A stretch of DNA of 40,271 bases from Acidiferrimicrobium sp. IK (GTDB lineage: Bacteria; Actinomycetota; Acidimicrobiia; Acidimicrobiales; Palsa-688), in NCBI RefSeq assembly GCF_025499425.1, contig NZ_JAIMCB010000025.1:1-40271 (forward strand), read 5' to 3'. Of the stretch, positions 7,485-15,431 are shown in pieces. Position 1 is the stretch's first letter; each line of letters starts with the position of its first letter. Under the pieces are notes generated by a model, which was not told the DNA's origin, did not search any database, and saw only the letters and a list, made by a program, of their open reading frames with translations. The translations under genes were made by a program, and so were the position numbers.

Positions 7485-7889
7485 GTGCGGCGTCGCCGGC
7501 TCGGTGCCCTGCGCCGGGACGAGCGCGGCGCGGTGGCCGCCGAGCTGGTCATCGCCACCCCACTGTTGCTCTTGTTGATCATGGGGGTGATCCAGTTCGC
7601 CCTGTGGCAGCATGCCGAGCACATCGCCTCCGCTGTCGCCCAACAAGGGGTTGCCGTCGGCCGCCTCCAAGGCGAGACCGCTACGGCTGGGAAGAACGAA
7701 GCCCGAAGTGTGCTCAATCAGCTGGGTTCGACCGTGCTCGTCGGCTCGAACATCACCGCTACTCGCACCGCCGCCACCACCACGGTCACCGTGACCGGCC
7801 ACGCCGAGAGCATCGTCGGATTCTTCTCCCTACCGGTCAAGGCGGTCGCAACCGGGCCGACCGAGCCGGCCGCGGCAGCCATCCCATGA
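7485..7889 (+). CDS. TadE-like pseudopilin
   Basis: I choose GTG 7485 (134 residues): it begins VRRRRLGALRRDERGAVAAELVIATPLLLLLIMGVIQFALW, which is the leader and transmembrane signature of TadE-family minor pilins (small residue, A-E, long hydrophobic helix). A purine-rich GGAG lies upstream. The longer in-frame reading from 7062 covers repeat-rich DNA with no homology features. The C-terminal domain is Ala/Thr-rich and extracellular, with a short hydrophobic patch near the end. It overlaps the next pseudopilin by ATGA. It should be a minor subunit of the Tad pilus. Confidence 0.8.
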   Translation: MRRRRLGALRRDERGAVAAELVIATPLLLLLIMGVIQFALWQHAEHIASAVAQQGVAVGRLQGETATAGKNEARSVLNQLGSTVLVGSNITATRTAATTTVTVTGHAESIVGFFSLPVKAVATGPTEPAAAAIP

Positions 7890-8329
7890 CCGGCCCCCGC
7901 TCCCAATGGCGTGGAGAGTTGCGGCGCGACGAGTCCGGCAGTGTCACCGCCGAGCTGGTCCTGCTCACCCCGTTGCTCATCCTCATGCTGCTCTTCGTCG
8001 TCGCCCTCGGCCGCCTCTCCGGCGCCCGCCTCGAGGTCGACGGGGCCGCCGCCCAAGCTGCCAGGGCCGCGTCGATCGCCCGCGACCCTGCCACCGCCAC
8101 GGCCATGGCGACCCAGACCGCCACCGCCGCGCTCGGCTCGGATCACGTCACCTGTGCCCAGCTCACCGTCAGCACCGACAACGCCCAGTTCACCCCCGGC
8201 GGCTCGGTGGCGGTCACCGTCACCTGTACCGTGGCCCTCTCGGATCTCACCGGGTTGCGCCTCCCCGCGTCGGAGTCGATTAGATCGACCGCCAGCTCGG
8301 TCATCGACGTCTACCGGTCAGCCGCATGA
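7886..8329 (+). CDS. TadE/TadF-like pseudopilin
   Basis: ATG 7886 overlaps the previous stop as ATGA. The product is 147 residues with leader MTGPRSQWRGELRRDESGSVTAELV and hydrophobic helix LLTPLLILMLLFVVALGRL, the same signature as its upstream neighbour (RRDE-x-G-x-V-x-AELV). The outer part has two Cys residues (VTCAQL and VTVTCTVAL) that could form a disulfide. It is probably a minor pilin or adhesin-like tip subunit. It overlaps the third family member by ATGA. Confidence 0.82.
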   Translation: MTGPRSQWRGELRRDESGSVTAELVLLTPLLILMLLFVVALGRLSGARLEVDGAAAQAARAASIARDPATATAMATQTATAALGSDHVTCAQLTVSTDNAQFTPGGSVAVTVTCTVALSDLTGLRLPASESIRSTASSVIDVYRSAA

Positions 8330-8760
8330 CCGCCAACCTCGGGCGGCTGCACGCCAGGCCCGGCGATGCTGAGTCGGGGATGGTCACCGCCTTCGTCGTC
8401 ATCTTCACCCTGGCGCTGCTGCTCATGGCCGGCCTCGTCCTCGACGGCGGGCTCGCCCTCGCCGCCAAGGTCCAAGCCATCGACGACGCCCAAGCCGCCG
8501 CCCGGGCCGGCGCCCAGGCCATCGACATCCCCACCTACCGGGCCACCGGCCAGATCACCCTCGACGCGGCCCAAGCCACCACAGATGCCGAACGCTATCT
8601 GACTGCTGCCGGCCGCAGCGGTACGGTCGCCGTAAACGGCGAGCAGGTCACTGTGACGGTCACTATCAGCCAGCCCACCCAGATCCTCTCGGTTGCGGGG
8701 ATCGGCGATCTCACCGAGACCGGCACCGGAACCGCCACCGCCGAACAAGGAAACGGCTAG
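8326..8760 (+). CDS. TadG-like pilus protein
   Basis: ATG 8326 overlaps the previous stop as ATGA. The product is 144 residues. The N-terminal half has GDAESGMVTAFVVIFTLALLLMAGLVLDGGLALAAK, typical of TadG-like Flp pilus proteins (PF13400-type, where the helix ends in a conserved D-x-G). A region with AAARAGAQAI and a beta-rich end (VTVTVTISQPTQILSVAGI) follow. It lacks the large von Willebrand domain of Gram-negative TadG, so it is a short form. It should be anchored in the membrane with its C-terminus outside, as part of the Tad machine. Confidence 0.82.
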   Translation: MTANLGRLHARPGDAESGMVTAFVVIFTLALLLMAGLVLDGGLALAAKVQAIDDAQAAARAGAQAIDIPTYRATGQITLDAAQATTDAERYLTAAGRSGTVAVNGEQVTVTVTISQPTQILSVAGIGDLTETGTGTATAEQGNG

Positions 8761-8767
8761 AAATGCC

Positions 8768-11572
8768 ATGAGCTCGGGATTCGCGATGGCTCGTGTCGGA
8801 CGCGTGCTGAGAGGTTTCGTCGCTCTCGGGCTGCTGGCCGCCCTCGTTGTCGGCATCCCTTGGGCGTTGTGGCACTTCATCGGCTGGCCCCTCCCACACC
8901 ACGTTCCCTCCATCGGCCAGGTCGGCCACGCCCTCAACCAGCGGGGCATCCCCGATCAGGCCCTCCTCGACGCCCTCGCCGTGGTCGTGTGGATCACCTG
9001 GGCCACCCTCGTCGCTTCCATCGCCGTCGAGATCCCCGCCGCCCTCTCCGGACGCCACCCACCTCGGCTCCCGCTCGCCGGCATGTTCCAGCCGATCACC
9101 GGCCGCCTCGTCGCCGCCGTCATCGTCGCAGCCCTCACCCTCGCCCCCCGGCCCGCCCACGGAAGCCCATCGGGATCGCTGAGCGGCAACCCGTCGTCCG
9201 CCACCGTGCGCCGGCCCGTCGCCGCCCTGGTCCTCAAAGACGCGGCACTCAATGACCCAGCGCCTATCGACGCGGTGCTCACCCGAGCCACCCGCACCCT
9301 CCCGACCCGGCCGCCATCGCCCGAAGCAAGCGCCTTTCTGGCGGGTGCGACTCCATCGGGCGCCCCGGTGGCGACCCAGCCAGCCGATTCGCCGAGCACC
9401 TACGTCGTCCAACGCGGCGACACCCTCTGGGGCATCGCCGAGCGTCAGCTCGGCGACCCGCTGGAATGGCAAGCGATCTACCAGCTCAACGAGGGCCGAC
9501 CCCAGCCTGACGGGGCCACCCTCACCGACCCCCACTGGATCGACCCCGGCTGGACCCTCCTCCTGCCAGACACATCCTCGCCGCCGCCAGCCGCGCCAGT
9601 GTCACCCCCGCCGCTCACCACACCGACGAGTCCCACCACCGAGCCGCCTGCGACCACGCTCCCTCCGGCCACGACGCCCGGCCCAGCCAACCGCGCAATC
9701 CCGACGACGCCGACACCGGCGACCGGCACCGACCCGTTCCGGGCCAGCCAAGGAGGCGAGCCGGTCCGGCTGCCGTCGGGTTCGGTGGTCGCCGGCTCGT
9801 TCGCTGCCGGGGTCCTCTCTGCCGTCGCGCTCGGGCGGCTGCGGCGCCGCCATGCCTACCGCTACCGGCCGCCCGAGCCGGGCCGGGACCTCACCCCCGA
9901 GCCGTTGCGGCCGACCCTGTGCCACCTCGCCCGCGTCGCGGGCACCCCCTGGGCGGCGCAGGTCGACGATCCCGGGGCAGCCCCGGCGTTCCCCTTCGAC
10001 GACACCGAGCGTCGCCAGGACCCCGGACGCCTCGAGGTGGGCTGCCGCAACGGGGAAACCGTCACGGTCGAGCTCACCGACCTGTCGGGCACCGCTCTGT
10101 GCGGACCGTCGACCGACGACATCGTCCGGGCCGTCGTCGCCGGTCTGCTGGTCCGGGCCGACCCGGGTGCGGTCGAAGTCCTCCTCACCACCGCGCTCGC
10201 CGACCGGTTGCTTCCCGGGCTGGGTCCTGACCGGGCGATCCGACGAGCGAAGAGCACCGACGACGTGGCGCGTGCGGTCGAGGCCGAGACGATCGCCCGG
10301 ACCCGACGCCTCGACGCCGCCGACGCTGCCGACGCCGCCAGCTTCCGGGAGGAGAACCCCGAGAACCCCCTGCCCCTGCTGGTCGTGCTCCTCGACTCCG
10401 TGCCCGACGAGTCGCGCGGACGATGGTCAGCGCTGCTCGCCGAGGCGAGGCGGCTCGGGATCGCCGTGGTGTTCCTCGACGACATCCGAGTCACCGCCGG
10501 CCGCCTCGTTGTCGATGCCAGCCGGACGGTCACCGACGCGGAACCGCATCCGCTTGCCGAGCGCCTCGGCGGTGTCCAGCTGTTCGGTCTGCGAGGCGAC
10601 GAGGCCGCCGAGCTGCTCGGGTCGGTCACCGACGCCAACCGAGCGGCCGACGACGAGGACGAGGCCAACGTCCAGACGCCCGAGCCGACCACCGTCTTGC
10701 ACCGCAACGGCAACGTCGATGAGTCCTCTCCGCCGGCTGCGCCCGTTGGGATGCGCTGGCCCGAACCCAGCCTTGGCGGGGAGGGAACGGACCGGCCTCT
10801 CGTCGTCGAGGTGCTCGGCCCCTACCGCATCGCCGCCTTCGGCGAGCCGGTCACCACCGGACTACGGGGTCGGGCGAAGACGCTGCTGGCCTGGTGCCTG
10901 CTCCGCCCCGAGGGCGCCACCATCGGCGAGGTCGTCGACGCGCTGTGGCCCGACACCCCGCCAGACCGGGTGCTCAACCAGTTCTGGCACCCCCTCGGCG
11001 ACCTGCGCGCCTACTTCCGGGGTCCGGCCGGCGAGACCCTCGACGTGTTGGAGAAGGTCGGCGAGCACTACCGGCCCAACCCGGCCGAGATGACCTGCGA
11101 CCTGTGGGACTTCCAAACTGGCCTCGCCGAGGCCGCCCGGGCCACCGACGACGAGTCGGCCCGCCAGGCGCTGCGCCGAGCCGTCGACGCCTACCGGGGC
11201 GACCTGTTGGCGGGCAGCGACTACCCCTGGGTCGAGCCCGTCCGCCAGGATCTCCATCGCCGCGCCCTCGACTCCCACCTGCGCCTGGCCGAGATCGAAG
11301 ACCACGCCGGCCATCCCGACGCCGCCGTCGACACGTTGGAGCGGGTCATCGACCTCGACCGCTACGCCGAGGAGCCCTACCGCCGGCTCATGACCCTTCA
11401 CGCTGCGCACGGCCGCCTCGACGCGGTCACTACCACTTGGCAGTTTCTCCAGCGCCGGCTCGCGGACCTCGACGTCGATGGTGACGACGCGACGGCCCGC
11501 CTCTACCGCTCCCTCACCACCCCCGACGCCACCAGCCCGGGGCGACCCCGACCGATCCGCTTGTCCTCGTGA
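8768..11572 (+). CDS. Membrane protein with LysM and C-terminal winged-helix/BTAD domains
   Basis: The start is set at ATG 8768 (934 residues); a longer frame from 8693 would read through the TadG-like gene. Order of parts: three hydrophobic segments near residues 17-37, 70-90 and 115-127; a LysM peptidoglycan-binding domain at about 212-267 (YVVQRGDTLWGIAERQLG ... GWTLLLP); a Pro/Thr-rich linker; another membrane helix near 340; a cytosolic alpha/beta region (420-620); an OmpR-like winged helix from about 676 (EVLGPYRIAAFGEPV ... GATIGEVVDALWP); and a BTAD/TPR-like helical domain to about 925. The wHTH-BTAD pair is that of SARP-type regulators, here tethered to a wall-sensing protein. It may couple envelope state or pilus assembly to transcription. 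It overlaps the peptidase gene by GTGA. Confidence 0.85.
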   Translation: MSSGFAMARVGRVLRGFVALGLLAALVVGIPWALWHFIGWPLPHHVPSIGQVGHALNQRGIPDQALLDALAVVVWITWATLVASIAVEIPAALSGRHPPRLPLAGMFQPITGRLVAAVIVAALTLAPRPAHGSPSGSLSGNPSSATVRRPVAALVLKDAALNDPAPIDAVLTRATRTLPTRPPSPEASAFLAGATPSGAPVATQPADSPSTYVVQRGDTLWGIAERQLGDPLEWQAIYQLNEGRPQPDGATLTDPHWIDPGWTLLLPDTSSPPPAAPVSPPPLTTPTSPTTEPPATTLPPATTPGPANRAIPTTPTPATGTDPFRASQGGEPVRLPSGSVVAGSFAAGVLSAVALGRLRRRHAYRYRPPEPGRDLTPEPLRPTLCHLARVAGTPWAAQVDDPGAAPAFPFDDTERRQDPGRLEVGCRNGETVTVELTDLSGTALCGPSTDDIVRAVVAGLLVRADPGAVEVLLTTALADRLLPGLGPDRAIRRAKSTDDVARAVEAETIARTRRLDAADAADAASFREENPENPLPLLVVLLDSVPDESRGRWSALLAEARRLGIAVVFLDDIRVTAGRLVVDASRTVTDAEPHPLAERLGGVQLFGLRGDEAAELLGSVTDANRAADDEDEANVQTPEPTTVLHRNGNVDESSPPAAPVGMRWPEPSLGGEGTDRPLVVEVLGPYRIAAFGEPVTTGLRGRAKTLLAWCLLRPEGATIGEVVDALWPDTPPDRVLNQFWHPLGDLRAYFRGPAGETLDVLEKVGEHYRPNPAEMTCDLWDFQTGLAEAARATDDESARQALRRAVDAYRGDLLAGSDYPWVEPVRQDLHRRALDSHLRLAEIEDHAGHPDAAVDTLERVIDLDRYAEEPYRRLMTLHAAHGRLDAVTTTWQFLQRRLADLDVDGDDATARLYRSLTTPDATSPGRPRPIRLSS

Positions 11573-12135
11573 GCCTGGGGAACGCATTCGCTGGTCTCGA
11601 CACGCCGGCTCGTGTCGGTGCCACCTGCGTGCTCGGGGCCGGTGTCGAGGCGGCGATCGTCTGGCGGTTCGGGTGGTCTGCGCCGCTGCCCGCCTACTGC
11701 TACTTCGGGGCGGTCGCTGCCGCCGCCAGCGTGAGCGACGTGGCTGCCCGGCGCATCCCCAACCGGGCCGTTCTTCCCGCCTACCTCATCGGTCCGGCAC
11801 TGCTCGCGCTCGCGTCGGCCGCGTCGGGCTCGCGGTGGCCCCTTGCCCGGGCCGGGATCGCCATGGCGTTGCTCGCCGGGTTCTACCTCATCCTCGGGCT
11901 GGCGTTCCCATCCGGTATGGGACTCGGTGACGTCAAATGGGCAGGCGTCGTGGGTCTCTACCTCGGGTGGCTCGGGTGGTCCGCCGTCTCCACTGGCACA
12001 CTCCTGGCCTTCACGGCCGCCGCGGTTGTCGCCGCCGTGCGGCGCGTCGCCATCTCGCAGATCCACGAGGCGACCCTGCCGATGGCGCCGTTCATGACCG
12101 GCGGCGCCCTGGTCGCCATGTTCGCCATGCGATGA
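11569..12135 (+). CDS. tadV: Prepilin peptidase, TadV/CpaA type (A24)
   Basis: The product has 188 residues from GTG 11569, overlapping the previous gene (GTGA). It is an integral membrane aspartic protease that cleaves the Flp and TadE/G leaders. The two catalytic Asp residues are visible: the first in VSDVAARRIPN (D-x-x-x-x-x-IPN) and the second in the GMGLGDVKW motif (G-x-G-D). There are about six hydrophobic helices. It lacks the N-terminal methyltransferase domain of PilD, as expected for TadV/CpaA. It is the last gene of the Tad operon; a minus-strand gene converges after 61 bp. Confidence 0.88.
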   Translation: MSLGNAFAGLDTPARVGATCVLGAGVEAAIVWRFGWSAPLPAYCYFGAVAAAASVSDVAARRIPNRAVLPAYLIGPALLALASAASGSRWPLARAGIAMALLAGFYLILGLAFPSGMGLGDVKWAGVVGLYLGWLGWSAVSTGTLLAFTAAAVVAAVRRVAISQIHEATLPMAPFMTGGALVAMFAMR

Positions 12136-12196
12136 GGCGATGAGAATCCAGCGGGTCAGCGGCGGGCTGATGCCGTGGTGTCGGTCGTCCAGGCGT

Positions 12197-12586
12197 TCAG
12201 CTCAGAGCCTCGCCTAACACGTCCGCAAGGGCGAAGTTCGCCACGGCCTTGGCGAACCGACGTCCCGCCGTCGGGCGCAGGACGATCATCGTCACGCCGG
12301 CCGCCCTCAGGTGATCGAGGATCACCCTCAACTCGCGCCGGTTGGGTGAGACGCGGCCGTAGCCGTCGACGACGACCACGTCGAAGTAGACCGGGGCGTC
12401 GGCGAGCAGGCGAGACAACCCAGGTCGCACGCGCCAGTCGCCAGTCGACTGGTCGGCATAGGCGGCGACGTGATGCCACCCTGGCTGGCGGGCGGCCTGG
12501 GCAACAAGCCGACCCACCTGGCGGTCCAGCAGGGCGCGGCCGGAACGACCGGGAGCTTCTCGGGCATAGATGGCAACTCGCCACAT
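12197..12586 (-). CDS. Degenerate stand-alone serine-recombinase catalytic domain
   Basis: ATG 12586 has an excellent GGGAGGA 4-5 nt upstream; a longer frame from 12691 lacks support. The product is 129 residues and aligns by eye with the N-terminal domain of the recombinase at 26694: MWRVAIYAREAPGRS, YADQSTGDWRVRPGLSRLLAD, VVVVDGYGRVSPNRREL. The catalytic serine (YxRxS) is replaced by Ala11, and the DR-x-x-R pair reads DGYGR, so one active-site Arg is Gly. No DNA-binding domain follows. It is expressed-looking but unlikely to cut DNA. It might act as a dimer-forming modulator of the active recombinase, or simply be a relic. Confidence 0.72.
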   Translation of the reverse strand: MWRVAIYAREAPGRSGRALLDRQVGRLVAQAARQPGWHHVAAYADQSTGDWRVRPGLSRLLADAPVYFDVVVVDGYGRVSPNRRELRVILDHLRAAGVTMIVLRPTAGRRFAKAVANFALADVLGEALS

Positions 12587-13062
12587 GGCGTCCTCCCTCA
12601 CACGGGTGTTGTTGGCGAGGAGACCTCCGAACGGACGAAAAAGCAAGGCGGGGAGCCGGAGAACTGTGCTCGTGGCGACCTGGTCGGGCACGCGATTCCG
12701 AGTCCTTGGCGGTCACTTCTCTGCGAGCCCACCATCGACCCGCTCGATGGCAACTCCGACGTGCCCAAAGCTCGAGCGCCCACGAGCGACCGATCAGGCA
12801 GAGCACGGCCGCATCGGTGCGCCCCACCCTCCTCGGCGCCGGGTACGCCGACCTGGGCCGTCGAGGGATTGGATGGGGCTGGCGCCGCGCCGCACCCCAA
12901 GGGGCTCACGCCCACGCACCGAGCCACCAGCGGCTCCCAGGTTTGGTTGCCGTCGACGTCGCGGCACCCCACCCCGACCGCTACTCGGCGTCTTCGGCCC
13001 ACGAGTAACACGTCGGGAGGCCGGTATCTGCGACCGAGCGCGAGCGGTGAGAGAATCGCCAC
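12587..13062. other. 476-bp interval without a convincing gene
   Basis: Open frames here (both strands) have no recognisable domain, no good ribosome binding sites and mutually overlapping low-complexity translations. I see a perfect 7-bp hairpin CCATCGA/TCGATGG at 12732-12750 with a 5-nt loop, and the upstream region of the minus-strand recombinase-like gene at the left edge. The stretch lies between the Tad and T4SS modules and may be a module junction. Confidence 0.5.
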
Positions 13063-13335
13063 GTGCTCTACGACGACGGCAGAATCGCCTGCGACGAGTC
13101 CCGCCTCGTCGTCCGGCGCTACTACCCCTGGGGAGGCGCCAAGTCGATTCCTTATGCCTCGATCCGGTCGGTGACGAGGAGTCCGCTCACCGGGCTCACC
13201 GGCAAATGGCGGATCTGGGGATCGAGTGACTTCGTGCACTGGTCACGATATGCCGGTCGACGGGTGCTCCCCACGATCACGCCAGATGACCCCGATACCG
13301 TCGCGCGCATCCTCGCGGAGCACTCGACGTCGTAG
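13063..13335 (+). CDS. Small PH-like domain protein of unknown function
   Basis: The product has 90 residues from GTG 13063. The sequence has a beta-strand-rich pattern: MLYDDGRIACDESRLVVRRYYPWGGAKSIPYASIRSVTR, then LTGKWRIWGSSD and a final helix with TPDDPDTVARILAEH. Short actinobacterial proteins with this layout (YYPWG.KrIPY..IrsV ... RIWG ... TPDDPdrv) are annotated as PH-domain or hypothetical proteins. It is probably soluble. It is monocistronic and convergent with the T4SS operon, which ends at 13489. Its relation to the mobile element is unclear. Confidence 0.68.
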   Translation: MLYDDGRIACDESRLVVRRYYPWGGAKSIPYASIRSVTRSPLTGLTGKWRIWGSSDFVHWSRYAGRRVLPTITPDDPDTVARILAEHSTS

Positions 13336-13488
13336 CTGCGCAAAGGCAAAGCGTCAAGGTGATCGCGGTAGCGACGATCGCGAGAGGAAGGTAGGGCTCC
13401 GCGGCTGGCCGGTGGCGCGCCGTCGCCACGAGGGTAACGACCAGAAGAATCCCGCTCACGACGCCATCCCGCTCGTCCAACCACCGGA

Positions 13489-14466
13489 TTAGGCAACTGG
13501 GTTGCTCATTCCGACGAGAACGTCCGCGCCCCACGTCGCTCCTGGCGTCGTCGGCGTCGCCTCTACCCTCACGTCGCCGCCGGTGTGGGGAGCGTCGACC
13601 ATCTGGCCACCTCCGATGTAGATCCCGACGTGGGTGACGTCCGAGGTCGACTGACCGAAGAACATGAGGTCGCCTGGTTGGATCGGGTCACCGGGCGCGA
13701 GCGTGATGGTCGCGTCGTACTGGTCCTGGGCGACGCGGGGAAGGGTGATGCCGGCGACCTTGTAGGCGGCCTGGACGAGGCCCGAGCAGTCGAAGCCGAC
13801 GCCGGGGGTCTCGCCACCCCATATGTATGGAGTGCCGACTTGGGCGAGGGCCCAGTCGACGGCGATTCCGCCGGCCGTCCCGGCGGCCACGGTTTGGGCC
13901 TGGGTCTGGCTATAGGAGCTGGCAAGGGTGAGGACCTCGGCGACGTAGCTCTGGCTGTGGTTGTAGGCGAACACCGACGCCGAGAGGTTGGCGCCGTTGG
14001 CCGCCCCGTTGGCGCAGAGGTCCCGGGCGGCGGCGTAAACAGCGTCGGTCGGGTCATAGGGGCTGGGCGGGTCGGCCCCGCCGGGCGGGACGGGCCGGGC
14101 GTAGGCGGCGAACGTGGTGCCGAGCATCTGTAGGGGCCCCATCGCCCCGGCGGCGTTTTCGCCCGATTTCACGCCGGGCAGGGTGGAGGTGCCGTTGTCG
14201 GACTCGACGGTGCCGATGGCGGCGAGCACCGTCCAGGGGAGCCCGGGGCACGTCGTGGCGGCCTCTTGGTAGAGGGTGAGCATGGCGGCGGGGATCTGGC
14301 CGGTTGCCGTGGACGACGGGGTGGTGGCGCCGCCGCCCAGGAGTGAGGCGATCCCCGCGCCGGCACCGGCGGCGAGGACGGCGACGAGGAGGACGAGCCC
14401 GCCGGCCCCGGCCGCGATCTTGGTGCCGAGCCCGGAGTCAGCGGTGGCGTCGAGCCCGATGCTCAC
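13489..14466 (-). CDS. VirB1-like peptidoglycan hydrolase: lytic transglycosylase plus NlpC/P60
   Basis: The start is GTG 14466, overlapping the upstream stop (GTGA); the longer frame to 15093 is antisense noise. The product is 325 residues: a membrane anchor at about 18-43, a lysozyme-like SLT domain with probable catalytic Glu88 (AAIGTVESDNG) and GAMGPLQ, then an NlpC/P60 domain from about 200 with Cys227 (FDCSGLVQ), His279 (THVGIYIG) and His294 (DAPH). Two-domain wall hydrolases of this kind accompany T4SSs of Gram-positive bacteria and open the cell wall for the channel. It is the last gene of the minus-strand transfer operon. Confidence 0.9.
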   Translation of the reverse strand: MSIGLDATADSGLGTKIAAGAGGLVLLVAVLAAGAGAGIASLLGGGATTPSSTATGQIPAAMLTLYQEAATTCPGLPWTVLAAIGTVESDNGTSTLPGVKSGENAAGAMGPLQMLGTTFAAYARPVPPGGADPPSPYDPTDAVYAAARDLCANGAANGANLSASVFAYNHSQSYVAEVLTLASSYSQTQAQTVAAGTAGGIAVDWALAQVGTPYIWGGETPGVGFDCSGLVQAAYKVAGITLPRVAQDQYDATITLAPGDPIQPGDLMFFGQSTSDVTHVGIYIGGGQMVDAPHTGGDVRVEATPTTPGATWGADVLVGMSNPVA

Positions 14467-15431
14467 CTGCTGCTGGCCGGGAGGAGCGGGAGGGTGGCGA
14501 GCTGGGTGAGGCGGAGGCGCGGGCCGGCGCTGGTGACCGGGAGCCAGACGGCCGCGTCCGGAGCGGTCCCGGGCGCCGGGCGCGACGGTCGCGCGGTGGT
14601 GGCGACGGGGACGTCCTGATGGGCGAGGACCCGGCGGGCTTCGGCCTCGCGGCGGGGGCCGGCGAAAGTGAACAGAACCCAGTTGGGGTGACCCGCTTCG
14701 GCTGCGAGGCGGGCGTAGCCGTCGAGCTTTTGGGCGAGGCGGTCGAGGCGTTCGGTGCCGTTGTCGTGCTCGAGAAGGAACGGGAGGCTGGTGCGGTTCT
14801 CGGTCCAGATGCCGTAGCCGTCGGGGCGGACGACCTCGCCCCACTCTCGGGCGCAGCGCCGCTCGGACCACCACTCGGTGAGGGCACATCCGGGCCGGGT
14901 GCGGGCGGAGCGGAGCAGGGCGGTGAAGAAGCCGTTGCACCCGACGAGGTGGGCGAGGCGTTGGCTGGCGGCGAGGTCGTGGGCGAGGTTGCGCCGCCAG
15001 GACAGGTCGGCGAGGTCGGTGCCGTGCTCGGCGGCGACGAGGGCGGCGCCGAGCGGCCCGAGCACCCAGTGGTAGGGGGAGGGGTTTCCCCACGCTTGGG
15101 GTCGGAAGCGGTCGAGGACGTCGAGGGCGTACAGCTCGCCGAGGCGCATCCGGGTACGGCGCTCCCCGGTGAAGCCGACGTCGGCCACCTGTGCGGTGGT
15201 GAGCACCCGATGGTCGTCGAGGAGACGGCAGAGCACTCGGTCACGTTCGGTCAGCCGACCCATCACCGCCAGGAGCCGAGCCTCGAGGTCACGCCAGCCC
15301 CGACGACCAGCAGAGGCCGGTACGGTGCCTACCGGCGCTGAATGCCTATTGGGCGAGCGTGGAGCGGACCGGCCGTCGGCCGGCGACCGGTGACGATCCG
15401 GCCCTTGGCCGGATTGATCCTGCGGACTCAC
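14463..15431 (-). CDS. Replication-relaxation family protein (PF13814-like)
   Basis: The product has 322 residues from GTG 15431, which overlaps the VirD4-like stop (GTGA). An Arg/Pro-rich start is followed by a winged-helix segment (about 55-110: LTERDRVLCRLLDDHRVLTTAQVADVGF ... LGELYALDVLDRFR) and a core with YHWVLGPLGAALVAAEHG and LAHDLAASQRLAHLVG. This order is that of Replic_Relax proteins, described as needed for plasmid replication and relaxation. No HUH or tyrosine relaxase is otherwise visible, so this is the best local candidate for DNA processing before transfer, which is an inference. The C-terminal 60 residues are Pro/Ala-rich. Confidence 0.78.
   Translation of the reverse strand: MSPQDQSGQGPDRHRSPADGRSAPRSPNRHSAPVGTVPASAGRRGWRDLEARLLAVMGRLTERDRVLCRLLDDHRVLTTAQVADVGFTGERRTRMRLGELYALDVLDRFRPQAWGNPSPYHWVLGPLGAALVAAEHGTDLADLSWRRNLAHDLAASQRLAHLVGCNGFFTALLRSARTRPGCALTEWWSERRCAREWGEVVRPDGYGIWTENRTSLPFLLEHDNGTERLDRLAQKLDGYARLAAEAGHPNWVLFTFAGPRREAEARRVLAHQDVPVATTARPSRPAPGTAPDAAVWLPVTSAGPRLRLTQLATLPLLPASSR

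Noticed and set aside
12598..13239. 213-codon minus-strand frame in the gap before the PH-like gene
   Set aside because: No domain features, overlaps the PH-like gene, and its codon pattern looks compositional.
13277..13534. 85-aa minus-strand frame with two hydrophobic stretches
   Set aside because: Overlaps the 3' ends of both the PH-like gene and the wall hydrolase gene and has no ribosome binding site.
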